64,000 nt of DNA from Cristatella mucedo (Eukaryota > Bryozoa > Phylactolaemata > Cristatellidae), in contig WPIO01000001.1 in assembly GCA_009760855.2 (NCBI GenBank), positions 10,536,501-10,600,500 on the forward strand, given 5' to 3'. Every line of letters starts with the position of its first letter. The first letter of the stretch is position 1. The position numbers were made by a program, and so were the translations under genes. Shown here piece by piece: positions 1 to 34,800 of the stretch. Under the pieces are notes generated by a model. It saw only the letters and a list, made by a program, of their open reading frames with translations. It had not been told where the DNA came from and ran no database searches.

Positions 1-163
1 AAGGTATGCCGATAGGTCAAGTTAAAAGCTGACCTCTAGGTTGTCGGAAAAGTCCTGGCATATCCGAGCAAATGTTAACATCATTTTTGTCAATTCACAA
101 TTCTACAACATAAACCTACAAGGAAGTCATTAGTTATGGTATCTAAAGCTAGGCCAAAGGCTC

Positions 164-1503
164 ATGTTGCTGCATATAAAGTGTACTGCTTCATCGGGTG
201 CACTATTTTATGAGCAAATTCGTCTAGTTAATCTCTCGAGCTGGATCCTAGCATTTAACAAGATAGCCCTAGACCCTTCAAAGAATTACCTGTCACCCGA
301 CTCACTTGATTCCCTAACTGCCTTGGCTATTAACTTCCTGATACTTAAAGATGATAACATCAACCTAATAGCTATGGTCAAACCTTGTGACACCCGAAAG
401 TTGGAAGACCTAACCCTCAAGATTGATTCAGCTAGCATTTCTACCACGATGTCTGCTTGTAATCTATGCACACTATTCCAAAACGACTTGTCAGATGAGC
501 ATACTTCCTTACATAAAAATTCATTCATATAAGACTTTAAGAGAACCTAATCTATTCAGGCACTTCATTCACCCTGACCTTGGTTCAAGGCGATAACCTT
601 GATCTTGGTTCAAGGTGGACGCCTTAACCACTGGGCCAAACCAGCTCGGCATCCTTCACTGTCAAGTCGGCATACTTCCAGCCAGAGAACATGGTCAAAA
701 TCAGGGCCTGCTTAGACAAGAGTACGGCAGCCAAACAATTTCATGCATTTGTGACATTGCATCTAGATAACTGCAATTCCCTTTATTCAAGACTCCGCCA
801 GGACATCCATCCAGCTACCCGTATCCACAATTGTCTGCAAGTGGTGCAAAACTCAATGGCTCATCTATTCTGTCGTCATTGGCATAGTTGCCACAGCACA
901 CCCCTGTTTGACTGAGCTTTAATGGCTCATTAACCAGCCAGCAACGAACTAACTTCAAGACCATCAGTCTGGCTTAGAGGTCACTTCACTTGCTTGTACC
1001 AGCCTATCTGTTCTTGCTCCTCCAGTGTGCTCTCGCGCCGTCTGCTCATAGGCTTCCAGTCGGCTGGCCGTTCCTCGCGCTAAATTGGAATCTTTTAGTG
1101 ACCAAGCCTTCACCATGATTGCACCGAAAGTCTGGAATTCGCTTTCGCCGATGGTCACTACCTACACCGACCCCCATTCTTTTTGCAGCTAGACATATGT
1201 TCCGGTCAGCTTTACCTTTGCCCCAGTGAACTTGTCTTTTTATCCATATGTGCTTTGTGTGCTTAGATGTTTAATATTCAGTGCATGTTAATTACTAGCC
1301 ATAGGTCTTATTAACCGGTTGCGCTGTGTCTTAATCTTTGCTTTGGCATGCTGACTTAAGCATAACTAGTTTGCTTTTGAGTGATAGATACCGTGAACTA
1401 ACCAATGGGTACTGATTCTCTTGCAGCGCATTTTATAGAGCCTATCTAAACATGTAGTTCTCTTAGGGTGCTGTACGAATGAACTATTATTATTATTATT
1501 ATA
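164..1503 (+). mobile_element. Degenerate LINE with nested reversed SINE-A
   Basis: The frame at 164-532 has LDPSKNYLSPDSLDSLTALA and FLILKDDNINLIAMVKPCDT, which align with the FDPSQPSSTLNSFDSLAACM and FLKLNDDKTNLLVMGKP blocks of the ORF at 47.8-49.1 kb. C-terminal blocks follow to 915, then the 3' UTR and an ATT run at 1488-1500. A reversed SINE-A (520-655) interrupts it. Confidence 0.75.
520..655 (-). mobile_element. SINE-A copy, reversed
   Basis: AAGAGAACCTAATCTATTCA, GGCACTTCATTC and GCCTTAACCACTGGGCCAAA, CCAGCTCGGCAT are the reverse complement of SINE-A. The centre has a small duplication of CTTGGTTCAAGG. Confidence 0.72.
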
Positions 1504-1505
1504 AG

Positions 1506-1918
1506 GTAAGCGTCTAAACCACTTTCAGGTTACAGCGAGCGCAATGCGTGCGAGCATTACGCAACACCCCGGCACTCATCTCGCATTAGCGGGTGTAAGT
1601 TAAGTAGACAGAGATACTTTAAAAACCCCGAGAAACCCTTTACTTACACGGGAGGTAGAGCCGGTTTCGGGGGCGAAGTTCTTGAAATTGGTGACATTGT
1701 ATGACGGAAGATTTTTCAGAAAGTCAGCCTGAATGAAAGGAATTACAAAAATAAAATCCTATTGCAGGCAAATAAGCAGTTTCGCAATGAGTTAATAAGC
1801 TAGATGAAATAGCACTAACCATTATTGAAGTCAACACGAAGGAGCGCCACTGCCGTAACTTCGTGCGTCCATTAACCGGATATAATAACAAACTCGCTCG
1901 TCAGTTTCCGGTTCCAAC
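1506..1918 (+). promoter_or_regulatory. CSN2 upstream region and 5' UTR
   Basis: This stretch lies between a LINE tail ending near 1505 and the CSN2 start codon. It is fairly rich in CpG, has no obvious TATA box, and no repeat family was recognised in it. By position it should hold the promoter and 5' UTR. The transcription start cannot be placed from sequence. Confidence 0.4.
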
Positions 1919-25699
<23,781 letters not shown>

Positions 25700-26110
25700 C
25701 AACTTATTGCAGCAAGGCTAGGTTGTAGGTGTGCTGGACGACATAAGAAGGTGCTTTAGCTCTCTTGGTAGAAGAGGAAGTGCTTTTGCCGTCATTACCA
25801 GACTTTGATCGAGCATCCTGAAGCCTATCTAAGATGCAGCCGTCAGTGAAATGACGTTGACAGACTGTGCTTGTGCAGCAAACAAGGCCGTGGTTGCTCT
25901 ATTGCAAATCCAAATATGGACAGACAAAATAATCTTGTGCTCCAACTTGCGAGTGCACCGTTGTTTGCTGAGAGAACCTGCCTTGGCCACTAACTTTTTT
26001 CAGCTGGCTAGATCAAATCTTAGCCAGCACGTTCGAGTTCATTAGTGCGATGTTGTATCGTTCTCACGATCTAATGTTAACTAAATAAAGATGTTATTTG
26101 TCGGTTGGCG
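25700..26110 (+). terminator. CSN2 3' UTR and poly(A) signal
   Basis: A canonical AATAAA lies at 26084-26089 and is followed by a GT-rich stretch (GTTATTTGTCGGTTGG). This implies a 3' UTR of about 400 bases with no recognised repeat in it. Confidence 0.75.
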
Positions 26111-26219
26111 ACTACTGATATTTATGCAAGGTCTAGTAGACCGGTTGTTAAGGCAGTAGCAAAATCAATAGAAATAATGGAGCCGCTGGCCCATACCCTG
26201 GTTTCTTATTTCGTGTTGT

Positions 26220-26345
26220 CAATAATATTATTAGTAATGCCGTTTGTATAGCACCCTTAGATAACTAAATATTTCCAAATAACTTTAAATATGCTGTAAA
26301 GGAAGCATGTCAATTGGTTAATGATAGCGTGCACATTGCCTGAAA
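26220..26345 (-). mobile_element. LINE 3' tail, reversed and degenerate
   Basis: An AAT-type run, then TTGTATAGCACCCTTAGATA, then TATGCTGTAAAGGAAGCATG correspond to the reversed LINE tail and 3' UTR. Confidence 0.6.
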
Positions 26346-26929
26346 GCAAATATTTTGACTCGGTCTCCTGTGCAAGCTCAAGGTTGTCTATAACTTTAGA
26401 TAATTTAGATAGTATAAGAAAATTATCAATATTTGTGCTTTAGGTTTTAGAGAAATATTCCATAAGGTTCCACCCTTGCATAAGGATTTTGGTCATTCTT
26501 CCTAAATATATACGCTGTATCAATACCGGTTTCTGTAAAACTTCAATTACCAAAAATTGCTATATTTCAGAAGCATCAATGCACGTTATTGATATATCGT
26601 TATTGATATATATTGATACATCGGTGTATGCATTGTGTTAAATTAAGTGGTGTCAGTCTGATTACTTGAACTCGCCTTAAATCATGATTTTTGAGAGGAA
26701 CAGTTACTAGCCTTCCTGAGCCAACTTGACGACTAGAATATGGGCTTGCTATACATGATCTGCTTATACCCTTCTCTCACTTGCGGACTAACTCAAGAAA
26801 TTTCACTTAGCTTGGCAATGCTACCAACAACTCACTACTTGTGTGTCATCATGAACGCCATCTTCAGACGGCATTGGTGGTAGATAGTCGGGACTCAGTA
26901 ACTTGTTTCGGAAAATCATTTTCAATAGT
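26346..26929. other. Intergenic, AT-rich
   Basis: AT-rich sequence with short direct repeats of TATTGATATAT around 26590-26620. No gene or known repeat recognised. Confidence 0.3.
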
Positions 26930-27360
26930 CTGTGTTTTGCATATACCTAGCCATAGAGAGAAAAGTTATTGACCTGCAGGCGTAGTTCTGGCAATCATTT
27001 AGTTACGACTCGTTAGGGATTTTACGGCCCAAAAAGTAATTTTGAAAGTGGAAACCCAGATTCCGTGCAGAGGCTGAAGATTTGTTTGCGGGATGAGACT
27101 TTCGGTTTGCCCATAACTAGTAAGTTGGTTTTATCATCATTCAATGTGGGAAGCTTTGCGGCCATCCGAGTGCGAGCGTCAGCAATACGATTCAAGTCTG
27201 CAGAAAGAGCTTGATACGCCGGAAGGCAGCGAGGGCGTACAGCCGTGTGTCGTCTGCGAAAATACGTTAGCCTCGATTGGGCCTGTAGATTACGTTGAAA
27301 AGAGAGAATTCACTGCAAAAAATGAGGTTATTTTCAAGGGTCATCTTACTTCCGGGTCTT
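26930..27360 (-). mobile_element. LINE reverse-transcriptase relic, reversed
   Basis: On the minus strand one frame gives FADDTRLYALAAF (about 27265) and another LNDDKTNLLVMGKP-like text (about 27140). These are the ADD and L.D.KT blocks of the window's LINE. Confidence 0.6.
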
Positions 27361-27540
27361 AGCGAATGTGTTAGGGGCTTGCACTTGCACTGGCGAGGTG
27401 CACACGAAGCAGGTGGTAGGTTTGAGCCGTGCCACAGGCGAACCTTAATGTTCCGCTTAAAGCGACTGTGATAACCGCTAAGGCTCTTCTGCCGCTATGT
27501 ACAGATGTAAGTGAGGCTATTTTATCTACTGACTAACATT
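27361..27540 (+). mobile_element. SINE-B-like copy, divergent
   Basis: GCACTTGCACTGGCGAGGTG at the start, then GATAACCGCTAAGGCTCTTC and GCCGCTATGTACAGATG follow SINE-B tail order. The promoter half is poorly preserved. Confidence 0.5.
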
Positions 27541-27559
27541 TTAGCCGACATTTATATTT

Positions 27560-27858
27560 TTTTATCCAGACGGATCACGATAAGTGGTGGAGATTGCTTT
27601 TTGAATTATCAATTAGATATGCCTATATGCTAAGCTCCTAAAGCCTGGAGCTCATCGCTGTCACAAATGACAGCATCTCCTGACCCGACTACATTTCAAA
27701 TAAGCTAAAAGTCCACCTCTACCTGATAATTTCGTTATGTCCATGCTGATAGACGTGTATTTTATCTGCTTTCGCGTGCTGAAATTGTAAACGGTATTAT
27801 CACTAACCAGTAAATATTCTTATTTTTTCAGCATATTTAAAGTGCATAGAAAGAGGTT
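27560..27858 (+). mobile_element. LINE 3' end, cut by repeat-C
   Basis: CTCCTAAAGCCTGGAGCTCA, GCATCTCCTGACCCGACTAC, GGTATTATCACTAACCAG and AAAGTGCATAGAAAGAGGTT match the LINE. The hairpin is cut where repeat-C begins. Confidence 0.75.
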
Positions 27859-27859
27859 T

Positions 27860-28181
27860 GTGGGAGTCGGCGTGGCGCTCGGAAGGTTAACGAGCGAACG
27901 CGCTCATATTTCTTACGCAACGACATCTACTCTCCAACTGCCGACTATGGCACATCTTTTTCAGCGGTCCTGAACTGCTACTTCTATGCTACTCACTACC
28001 TCAACTGCTCTCCTAACCCTGCTATGCTTCCCACTTTCTCTTTGTTGCGTGAGACGAAGTCTGTTGGCTACCGAATGCGTACCGAAAGCCGCTTAGGCTG
28101 TGAGTGCGCTATACAAAACTCTCCTGCGTAACGCCCAGATGGTCTTTATGACTTTGTGGAGTTACTGACGGAGATACATTA
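27860..28181 (+). mobile_element. Repeat-C (unclassified dispersed repeat, SINE-like)
   Basis: A 320-base unit, also found at about 63040-63345 and as fragments near 34040, 23570 and 62580. It begins GGGAGTCGGCGTGGCGCTCG, which could be a tRNA-like A box. It contains ACTATGGCACATCTTTTTCA and ends AGTGCGCTATACAAAACTCT, then TGGAGTTACTGACGGAGATA. The GCGCTATACAAA word is shared with SINE-A and SINE-B tails. Confidence 0.7.
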
Positions 28182-28185
28182 CATT

Positions 28186-28275
28186 ACATAATAATAACAC
28201 TAATAATGTACTTGATAAAGCGCCCTCAGAGAACTTAATCTCTTTCCAGGCGCTTTACATTTGCTGCAAATTCAT
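28186..28275 (-). mobile_element. LINE 3' tail, reversed
   Basis: TAATAATAACACTAATAATG, then CTTGATAAAGCGCCCTCAGA and TCCAGGCGCTTTACATTTGC form a well-preserved reversed LINE hairpin tail. Confidence 0.85.
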
Positions 28276-28374
28276 GCGGTGCGACTGTGCGCACCGATAG
28301 CAAACAACGCCGCGAATCTCTCCATAAGATGTTAAAAGATAATAGGTGGATGTCACGAACGGCAGTCGCGGCCA

Positions 28375-28461
28375 ACGAGCACGCGTTCATTGTACGAGGA
28401 CAGGATCAGGGCCGCGACTCGCGGCGCTGATCCTGTCCTCGTACAAGGCACGCGTGTGCGC
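28375..28461. repeat. Near-perfect hairpin / inverted repeat
   Basis: Arm TGTACGAGGACAGGATCAG (28391-28409) is exactly complementary in reverse to 28427-28445. Inside it GCCGCG (28411-28416) pairs with CGCGGC (28420-28425) around the 3-base loop ACT, leaving one G/G mismatch. Outside, about 11 of the next 16 positions also pair. No repeat family recognised. Confidence 0.95.
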
Positions 28462-28513
28462 TGGAGAAGAGCGGTACGCTCGCGGCAGTGAACAGTAGAG
28501 GAGAGAGAGGATA

Positions 28514-28649
28514 GCAAGCTGGTTTGACCCAGTGGTTAAGGTGCTCGCCCGACCAAGGTCTGGCCGAGGTCATGGGCTCGAGCCCCGTGGCATATATGAA
28601 GCGTCAGAATAAAGATTAACTTCTCTTAGGGTGCTATGCAAATGAATTG
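28514..28649 (+). mobile_element. SINE-A copy
   Basis: GCAAGCTGGTTTGACCCAGT, GTGCTCGCCCGACCAAGGTC, GGGCTCGAGCCCCGTGGCAT, then AAGATTAACTTCTCTTAGGG and GCTATGCAAATGAATT. It abuts the next element at 28650. Confidence 0.85.
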
Positions 28650-29292
28650 CAGTCGTCCCTCGTTTATCGCGGTTAATAAGCTCCAGAATCTGCCGCGATA
28701 ATTGAATTACCGCGAAGTAGGATTATTTATAAATAGAATATTTTCGTATTTAGAGCATAGAAGACCTGTTTATGACCCTCTAAACATGGTTTTAACATTA
28801 TTAGAGCCTTCTAGACATAAAATAACACCCCTTTAGTTACCATTACACTCGTGTTCTCAATTATATTAGACACGATAAGAGAATGTAAGACATATTAGAG
28901 GTTAGAAAAGTTGTATTATTATTGTTGTACATTTAGTTGCACACACAATTCTTGCGCACAAACACCAAGCTATAGAAATAGTGTGTTTGGGGATGAAGTG
29001 ATTCAAGTGAAGAGATGCACAGCACAGCAAATAAGAGCAAAGTAACGGCTCCTCTGAAGGCCTGACTTCCGTAGGAGAGTCTTCAGGTGGTACAGTACTT
29101 TTAAAAGGTCCGTAATCGTCTTCTTCCGCGTTCCATACGTACAGTAATTTTAATTGTAATGCTGGGGTGTAGAGTTGACTTGGACGAACGAGCTTGCGCT
29201 TTATCATTTTCACCATCTCGATCAACTTTTTAATGATTTCAAAAAAGCTGCGATAGTGAAGCCGCGGAAGTCGAAGTGGTGAGGGATGGCTG
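28650..29292. mobile_element. pogo/Tigger-like non-autonomous DNA transposon
   Basis: The left end CAGTCGTCCCTCGTTTATCG and the right end (reverse complement CAGCCATCCCTCACCACTTC) are imperfect terminal inverted repeats, starting CAG..TCCCTC as in pogo/Tigger-type elements of the Tc1/mariner superfamily. The interior is 643 bases and AT-rich with no transposase frame. A TA target duplication is not clear at either end. Confidence 0.6.
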
Positions 29293-30994
29293 CATATTTA
29301 TTTTTTATTCTACAGGCCGACGCATAGGCAGAAAGTAGGTCGCTGCAGCACTAGTGGGGGTCACAAGACCCAGCTGACCATTCGCAATTAAATCGGGCTT
29401 TGTCCGCCGAGACGGCCCGACTGCAGTGCCTAATTAGCTGATGGGCGCGCCTCCGGCTGCGGCGAGGAACAGCATCTCGCCGAGGCCACGCCCACAGACT
29501 CTCCTAGTGTGTCCCAGAGTGCTGTACGCTTGTTTTGTTATTATTAATTAGGCAGTTCCTTGGAGTCAGAATTTAAAAATCATGCCGGTAAGCCGTTGTC
29601 AAACTCCCGAATAGGTTACGTGAGAATAGAACTTCAGAAATCTGCCGAACGCATAACCGGAATAGGGTGTAAAGCATGTTGGGAGTACATGGCGTACCCG
29701 GTTATCAATATAGGGTGCACAGCTCGTTGGCTCTACAGTATGCGTTTGAAAAACGTGCATACGATGCGACCAGCATACATTTATGTTTTCATCAAAACGC
29801 TGAATTGGTCGGAAAGGGCACGATACGTAATAGCCACTACGCTAGGGCAAGCGCGATGCCGGGCGGAGCCAGCGAGACATTCGAAAGTGTTGCCTGCAAG
29901 TAGATATTGACTCCAATCCACCTATATAGCCCTAAAAGAAAGACTGAATAAAAAAAATAATGATTTCTATAAAGAAATGATCAATTTTGATGATTATAAA
30001 AGAGAATTTTATTCGAAATAGCTTAGGTGACAACGGAGGAAGTCACGTGCGTCGTGGCTCCCCCATTGCCGGTAGAATTCGAAGAGCGTTCGCGTTGCGT
30101 TCTTGGCTTACTTCAGTTATCAAAGTTGTATAGCTGGTCGCTGAATTGCTGAGATATTTAGAAGGTGGGAATATGCAGGTGCTAGCTGTGCATACCGTTG
30201 TACTGCATGCTGAGTTGTATATCTGACCGGCACGTGTTGTTGCCTTTCCGTTCAACCGGCGGCTCGCTTGAGTCGTTTGTCTTACTTATCTCCTAGTGGA
30301 GTAGGTCCAGTGAAATAGCCAACTAAACAGAAAACCTACCGGACTTAGGTTACTGTCGAGACATACAGTTGACTGCCTCTTCGTCATCGTACGGGCTTAG
30401 TGGTGCCTCAATCTCATTATATGGAGGACATTTTGTATCAAGTGCTTATGACGTGTAAGAATAATAGCGCTATGCTAGGGTTAGACCGCTTGCAGATAAC
30501 TCATTCTGCAGTACCCATCCGAATGAACGATGTAATTCTGAGCGTTTTGCGGAACTATTCAGTGGGTCCGTATGAAGCGATTTGCCATAAATATATAAAA
30601 CCCTTCCAACCGCGTATTATGACGCCGTATTTATGTTTATCACACCTCCAACCGCGTATTATGACTTAAAAGCTCCGTTTGGTTAGATAATTTGCAGGTG
30701 AAGTTATTGCGCGGCTGCTTTATGATCAGCCTTTGGACACATTCGCCACCTTTGGCCAGTTGTCAAGGGATTCCACTTGGGAGGCGTCATGCCGTGCTGG
30801 CTAGTTCTCGAATGATTCCTTAAATTAGTTTTCTAGTTAGAGTAAAAGGTTGTAGTTGCATATTTGGCTTTAAGTACTGCAATGTAGTTTCATGTAAAGC
30901 CTTGGCCCTTCTCGGACGCATCGACCTTTTTGAGTTGTTGCTGTGTGCTGGTTGTGTATATTTTGCACACGGCGTTCTACTTTATCGCTTCAGA
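29293..30994. other. RCC1 upstream region
   Basis: 1.7 kb with no recognised repeat or gene. It is CpG-rich around 29390-29500. A 19-base direct repeat, TCCAACCGCGTATTATGAC, occurs near 30605 and 30648. CTACTTTATCGCTTCAG just before the start codon looks like a splice acceptor, so a 5' UTR intron may end at 30993. Confidence 0.4.
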
Positions 30995-31808
30995 ATGGTC
31001 AAGAAAACTAAGAAGACACCTTCGGTCTCCGACGACGTTCCCAAGGCTAAAGGAAAAGGCAAGAGAGGCTCGTCGAGATCAGCACTAGATAAGGCACAGC
31101 CTTCGGAGGCTACAGGAACTGAGAGTGCCTCTGTAGCTGCTAAAGCTAAAGACGATGTTGTACTGTCTGGATCTAAAAAGTCGGCTTTGGAGCCCACAGC
31201 TGAGCAGAAGATGCCCAACAGTAGCACTGCCGGAAGCCGAAAGCGGGCAGCTACCGAAGCCGTGGAGTCTACAAAGGAAAAGAAACTGAAGCCCACTGCT
31301 CGACCTCTCAGGGCTGGCACTCTGCTTACTCTGGGAGAAAACGATGTCGGTCAGCTCGGTTTAGGGCCTGATGTACCAGACCGATCACATCCTACTGTTG
31401 TTGCTGGGATTCTGGAGCCAGTGACTGTTGCCGTTGCTGGAGGCATGCATACTGCATGCATCACGGTCACTGGCAAAGTGTACACCTTTGGCTGCAACGA
31501 TGAGGGCGCCCTTGGCCGTCCAACTGCGGAAAGTGATGCTGAGACTACACCTGGTGAGGTGAACTTGCCTGAACCCGCCGTTCAAGTGAGTGCTGGCGAC
31601 AGCCATACGGCAGTCCTCACGGAATCGGGTCGTGTGTATGCATGGGGCACATTTCGTGATGCGAATGGCTCAATGGGTCTGCGTCCGGGAGGACCAGAGA
31701 AAAGTCCCGTGGTTCTTCATTGTCCTGGAGATAAGGTGGTGATCAAGATTGCATCAGGCTGCGACCATCTAGTGTGTCTGACTTTTGATGGAACCGTTTA
31801 TACAACAG
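30995..31808 (+). CDS. RCC1: RCC1 exon 1
   Basis: It starts ATGGTCAAGAAAACTAAG and ends ACAACAG|GTACTT in phase 1. It encodes the basic tail and the first propeller repeats up to GTVYTT. Codon 257 (Asp in GCDHLV) corresponds to the catalytic Asp of human RCC1. Confidence 0.93.
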
Positions 31809-34800
31809 GTACTTGGAGTATGCCAAATGTGCGTATGTGATAGCTGCTGTGGCATCTGCATGCGTAGCACAGAGCTGCGAAAACATTCTGTTTTAGGCTG
31901 TGCCGAGCAAGGACAGCTCGGGAGGGTTGCTGAATGTTTTGCCAAGCGTGACAGCCGCAAGGGACATTCTAACTTACTAACACTTCAGGAGGTACATTTT
32001 CGCTTCACACGTAAACACCAGAAACCAATAATGGATGACGTGTGGGCTGGTACTTACGTCACATTTTGCAAAGCAAAAGACAGTGGTGACATTTATGCTT
32101 GGGGTCTGAATAATTATTACCAGCTCGGATTACCCGACATGGTCAACAGATTTGTGCCCCAGCTTGTGGCTGCATTTGCTGGTGACCGAAACTGGCAAGA
32201 CTTTGCCGGAGGCCAGCATCATACTGTTGCTGTCGACAGTTCAGGTAAGATGTGTTGTAATGACACTGAAGGCAGCTGCCATAGCAAGTGATATATTTTG
32301 CTTGGTTGCAAAGGATATATTTTGCTTGTTTGCTTAGTAATGAGCTACCATAACACTCGGTGACTGTTGAAAAAACAATACCTGGTGGCTATTTGAGTTG
32401 CCTTACTGTCTTCTTCATTTATGTAATCGCTTGGCGAATCAATTTGTGGATTCTGATTATCAAGTGATTTGTTGATCACCTACATTTATCAGTCTCTTGA
32501 GCTTGCCAAGTATGGCCACTAATTTGGAAATTCTAGTACAGTAGAAATTGCAAACAAAATAAGACCTAGAAAATGAAAGATACTTTGCTATGATGAAATT
32601 ATCTGGTATAGCAGCCCACGATTTTCCATCGTGTACATGCTAGGACTGTTGTAAAATTATTCATTCCCATCGGTGTTCTTTTCGTTCTCGAGATTATTTA
32701 GCCGTGCTGGCACACTATTTAAGGCGGTTGCTTTTCACGATCTCGGTCCCGACGTCTCAGGTTCGAATCCTGCGGTGATTCTGTATCGCGGCTGCAAGCG
32801 ATGTTGATAGCCGTAAAGGCTCTTTTGTTGCTATACAAAACAGGCTGTTAAATCAGCTAGTATATTAGCATTGCGGAAAACGTGCTTATTTAGGAGATGG
32901 GCCCTTAGGTCGCATTCAATTCACTTCGAGTGAACTGGGTTGCTTAAGCCGACCAAAAATGTGTTTCAGACTACGAGGCACAGTTCTCGGCTCTAAATGA
33001 GTGCTTCAACCTGACCAGTGGATACCCAATAGGGCTGAGATCAGGAGACTGGCTCGGTCAACTAATAACTCGGACCCCTGAGTCTGCAAAAAATTGCCCT
33101 CAGTAAACTCAGGGCCACAAACCATTTGCCAAATGCAGTCCGCCATAAGAGCTCTGGCGCAGGACGAACTAACATTTTTGACATTATCAGCAATTTCTCA
33201 CCACTAATCCTATTAATGCTGGGACCAGTTATGTGCTGTGAATTCTGTCACCGGAAGCCGAAAAACCCCAAGCAAGCACATTTCCACCACCATGCAGCCC
33301 GTGTGGTATCCTATACCTCGTCTTCTGCTAAAAAAAAGTCTCCCGTTTTCCATCTCCGTCGATAACGAATTTACCTTTGTTGGTCCGTAGAGCATGCATG
33401 CCTCCAATCTATCATGGGCTGTTAAGTTGACAAGTGGCCATGCCTGCTACAGAAACTTTTTCTGTCACTGCTGATTCTTAATTAATGGCCAGCGGTTGCT
33501 TTCACTTCTTAAGAGGTTAATAGTCTCACAAGTGTGGTTCGGTGATTCAGAAGATCGGTCACCAGTCGTTCAAATAGTTCGGCCTGATTACCGGCTGAAA
33601 GCACCCAAACTGAAACTTCTGGAGCTCGTAATACCAATACATTTGTTGATGCTAAGATGATATCCTGAGTTGCATACCATTAAATGCCTTCTAATCACAC
33701 ATCTTTGTTCTACTGGTAACTAGTAGAAGACCCCTTTGTACTAGAGGATCATATCTCTAGCCCAGTTTCATATTATCTGGGGGGGGGGTGCCATTCTTGC
33801 CCAGTCCATTAACATTTCTCTGACTCACAAGACCGGCAATGGCTTGGCTCATACTTAGCTGAACTGACCACCAATTTTAGCCTCCTTTGCCCTCAGGTCC
33901 TCAAAGGACAAGTTAGCTGTTCCATCACTTAGAGACTGTTAAAGCTCCTAATCCAGTTCTGCTCATTTCCTCGACTGTCCTCGTGACTCAGCTATACTTC
34001 TCACGTTGTCTTGGAATACAGTGAAGTCTTGTGACTATCGTGTGTGCCTGGAAAGCCACTTGTGCCTTTAAGTGCGCTATCGAAAATTTTCCGGCATGAC
34101 ACCCTTTTTCTCTCAGGAGTTACAGACGAAGATGAATGTATACTCTCCATACTAAGGGCACCCAGTTGGTGATATCGATAGTACCCCCACCCCTTTGTCC
34201 AAACGGAAATAAAAACATGCTGGTAAATTATTGGTGTGTCATTGTAGAGCAGCTATGGTCGCCTTTGTAAAAGTATCTGGTGGGTTGGTAGCTGGTATCA
34301 CTAAGGGCAAGTCTTTGTCTTTCTGAGAATGTGATGTAGTTGTGTAGGTAATGAAGCACTCTAGATGGCATGTTTGCTAATAAGTTTATTGTATATCCAG
34401 GTTGCACCCTTCAACAGCACAAGCATAATACAAGCATTTTGAAGCCTGTGTGATCTAATATACTATTTTATCATGACTTGCCAACGCATTACTGTATTAC
34501 TGTGTGCAATGACAGATTTGTTATCACTAACTGTATTTACGTATTGAACTGTATTAAACTGTATTTACGGTAATTCGCGTGGAGAATCAAAGTTGCTACT
34601 AACCAAATCAAGATGCTGCCCTTTTCTGTTGTAGGGGCTGTATTTTGCGTTGGAAGAGGAACGTATGGTCAGCTTGGGATAAATACGACTAGCGATGTCT
34701 CGGTGCCAGCGCAGATCGAGAGCCTGGCAAGTCTTCAGTGCACTCATGTTGCTGCCAGCTCTTCTGTTTCCTTCGCTCTTACCAAGACTGGAAAAGCATT

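Larger units (their letters stand above)
32245..34634 (+). other. RCC1 intron 2 contents
   Basis: It holds a SINE-B at 32700-32860, a possible LINE reverse-transcriptase remnant at 33880-34030 (frame TVKAPNPVLLISSTVLVTQL) and a repeat-C fragment at about 34040-34135. The rest, including an 11-G run near 33780, is unassigned. Confidence 0.5.

Noticed and set aside
29560-29910. 116-codon plus-strand frame upstream of RCC1
   Set aside because: Overlapped by a second open frame, no recognisable family, no splice context.
30902-30994. Upstream extension of the RCC1 frame
   Set aside because: It has no ATG (opens at TTG), and an acceptor-like CTTCAG lies just before the ATG at 30995.
31785-32291. 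168-codon frame read as a separate gene
   Set aside because: Its start is intron 1 of RCC1 and its end is intron 2; the middle is RCC1 exon 2.
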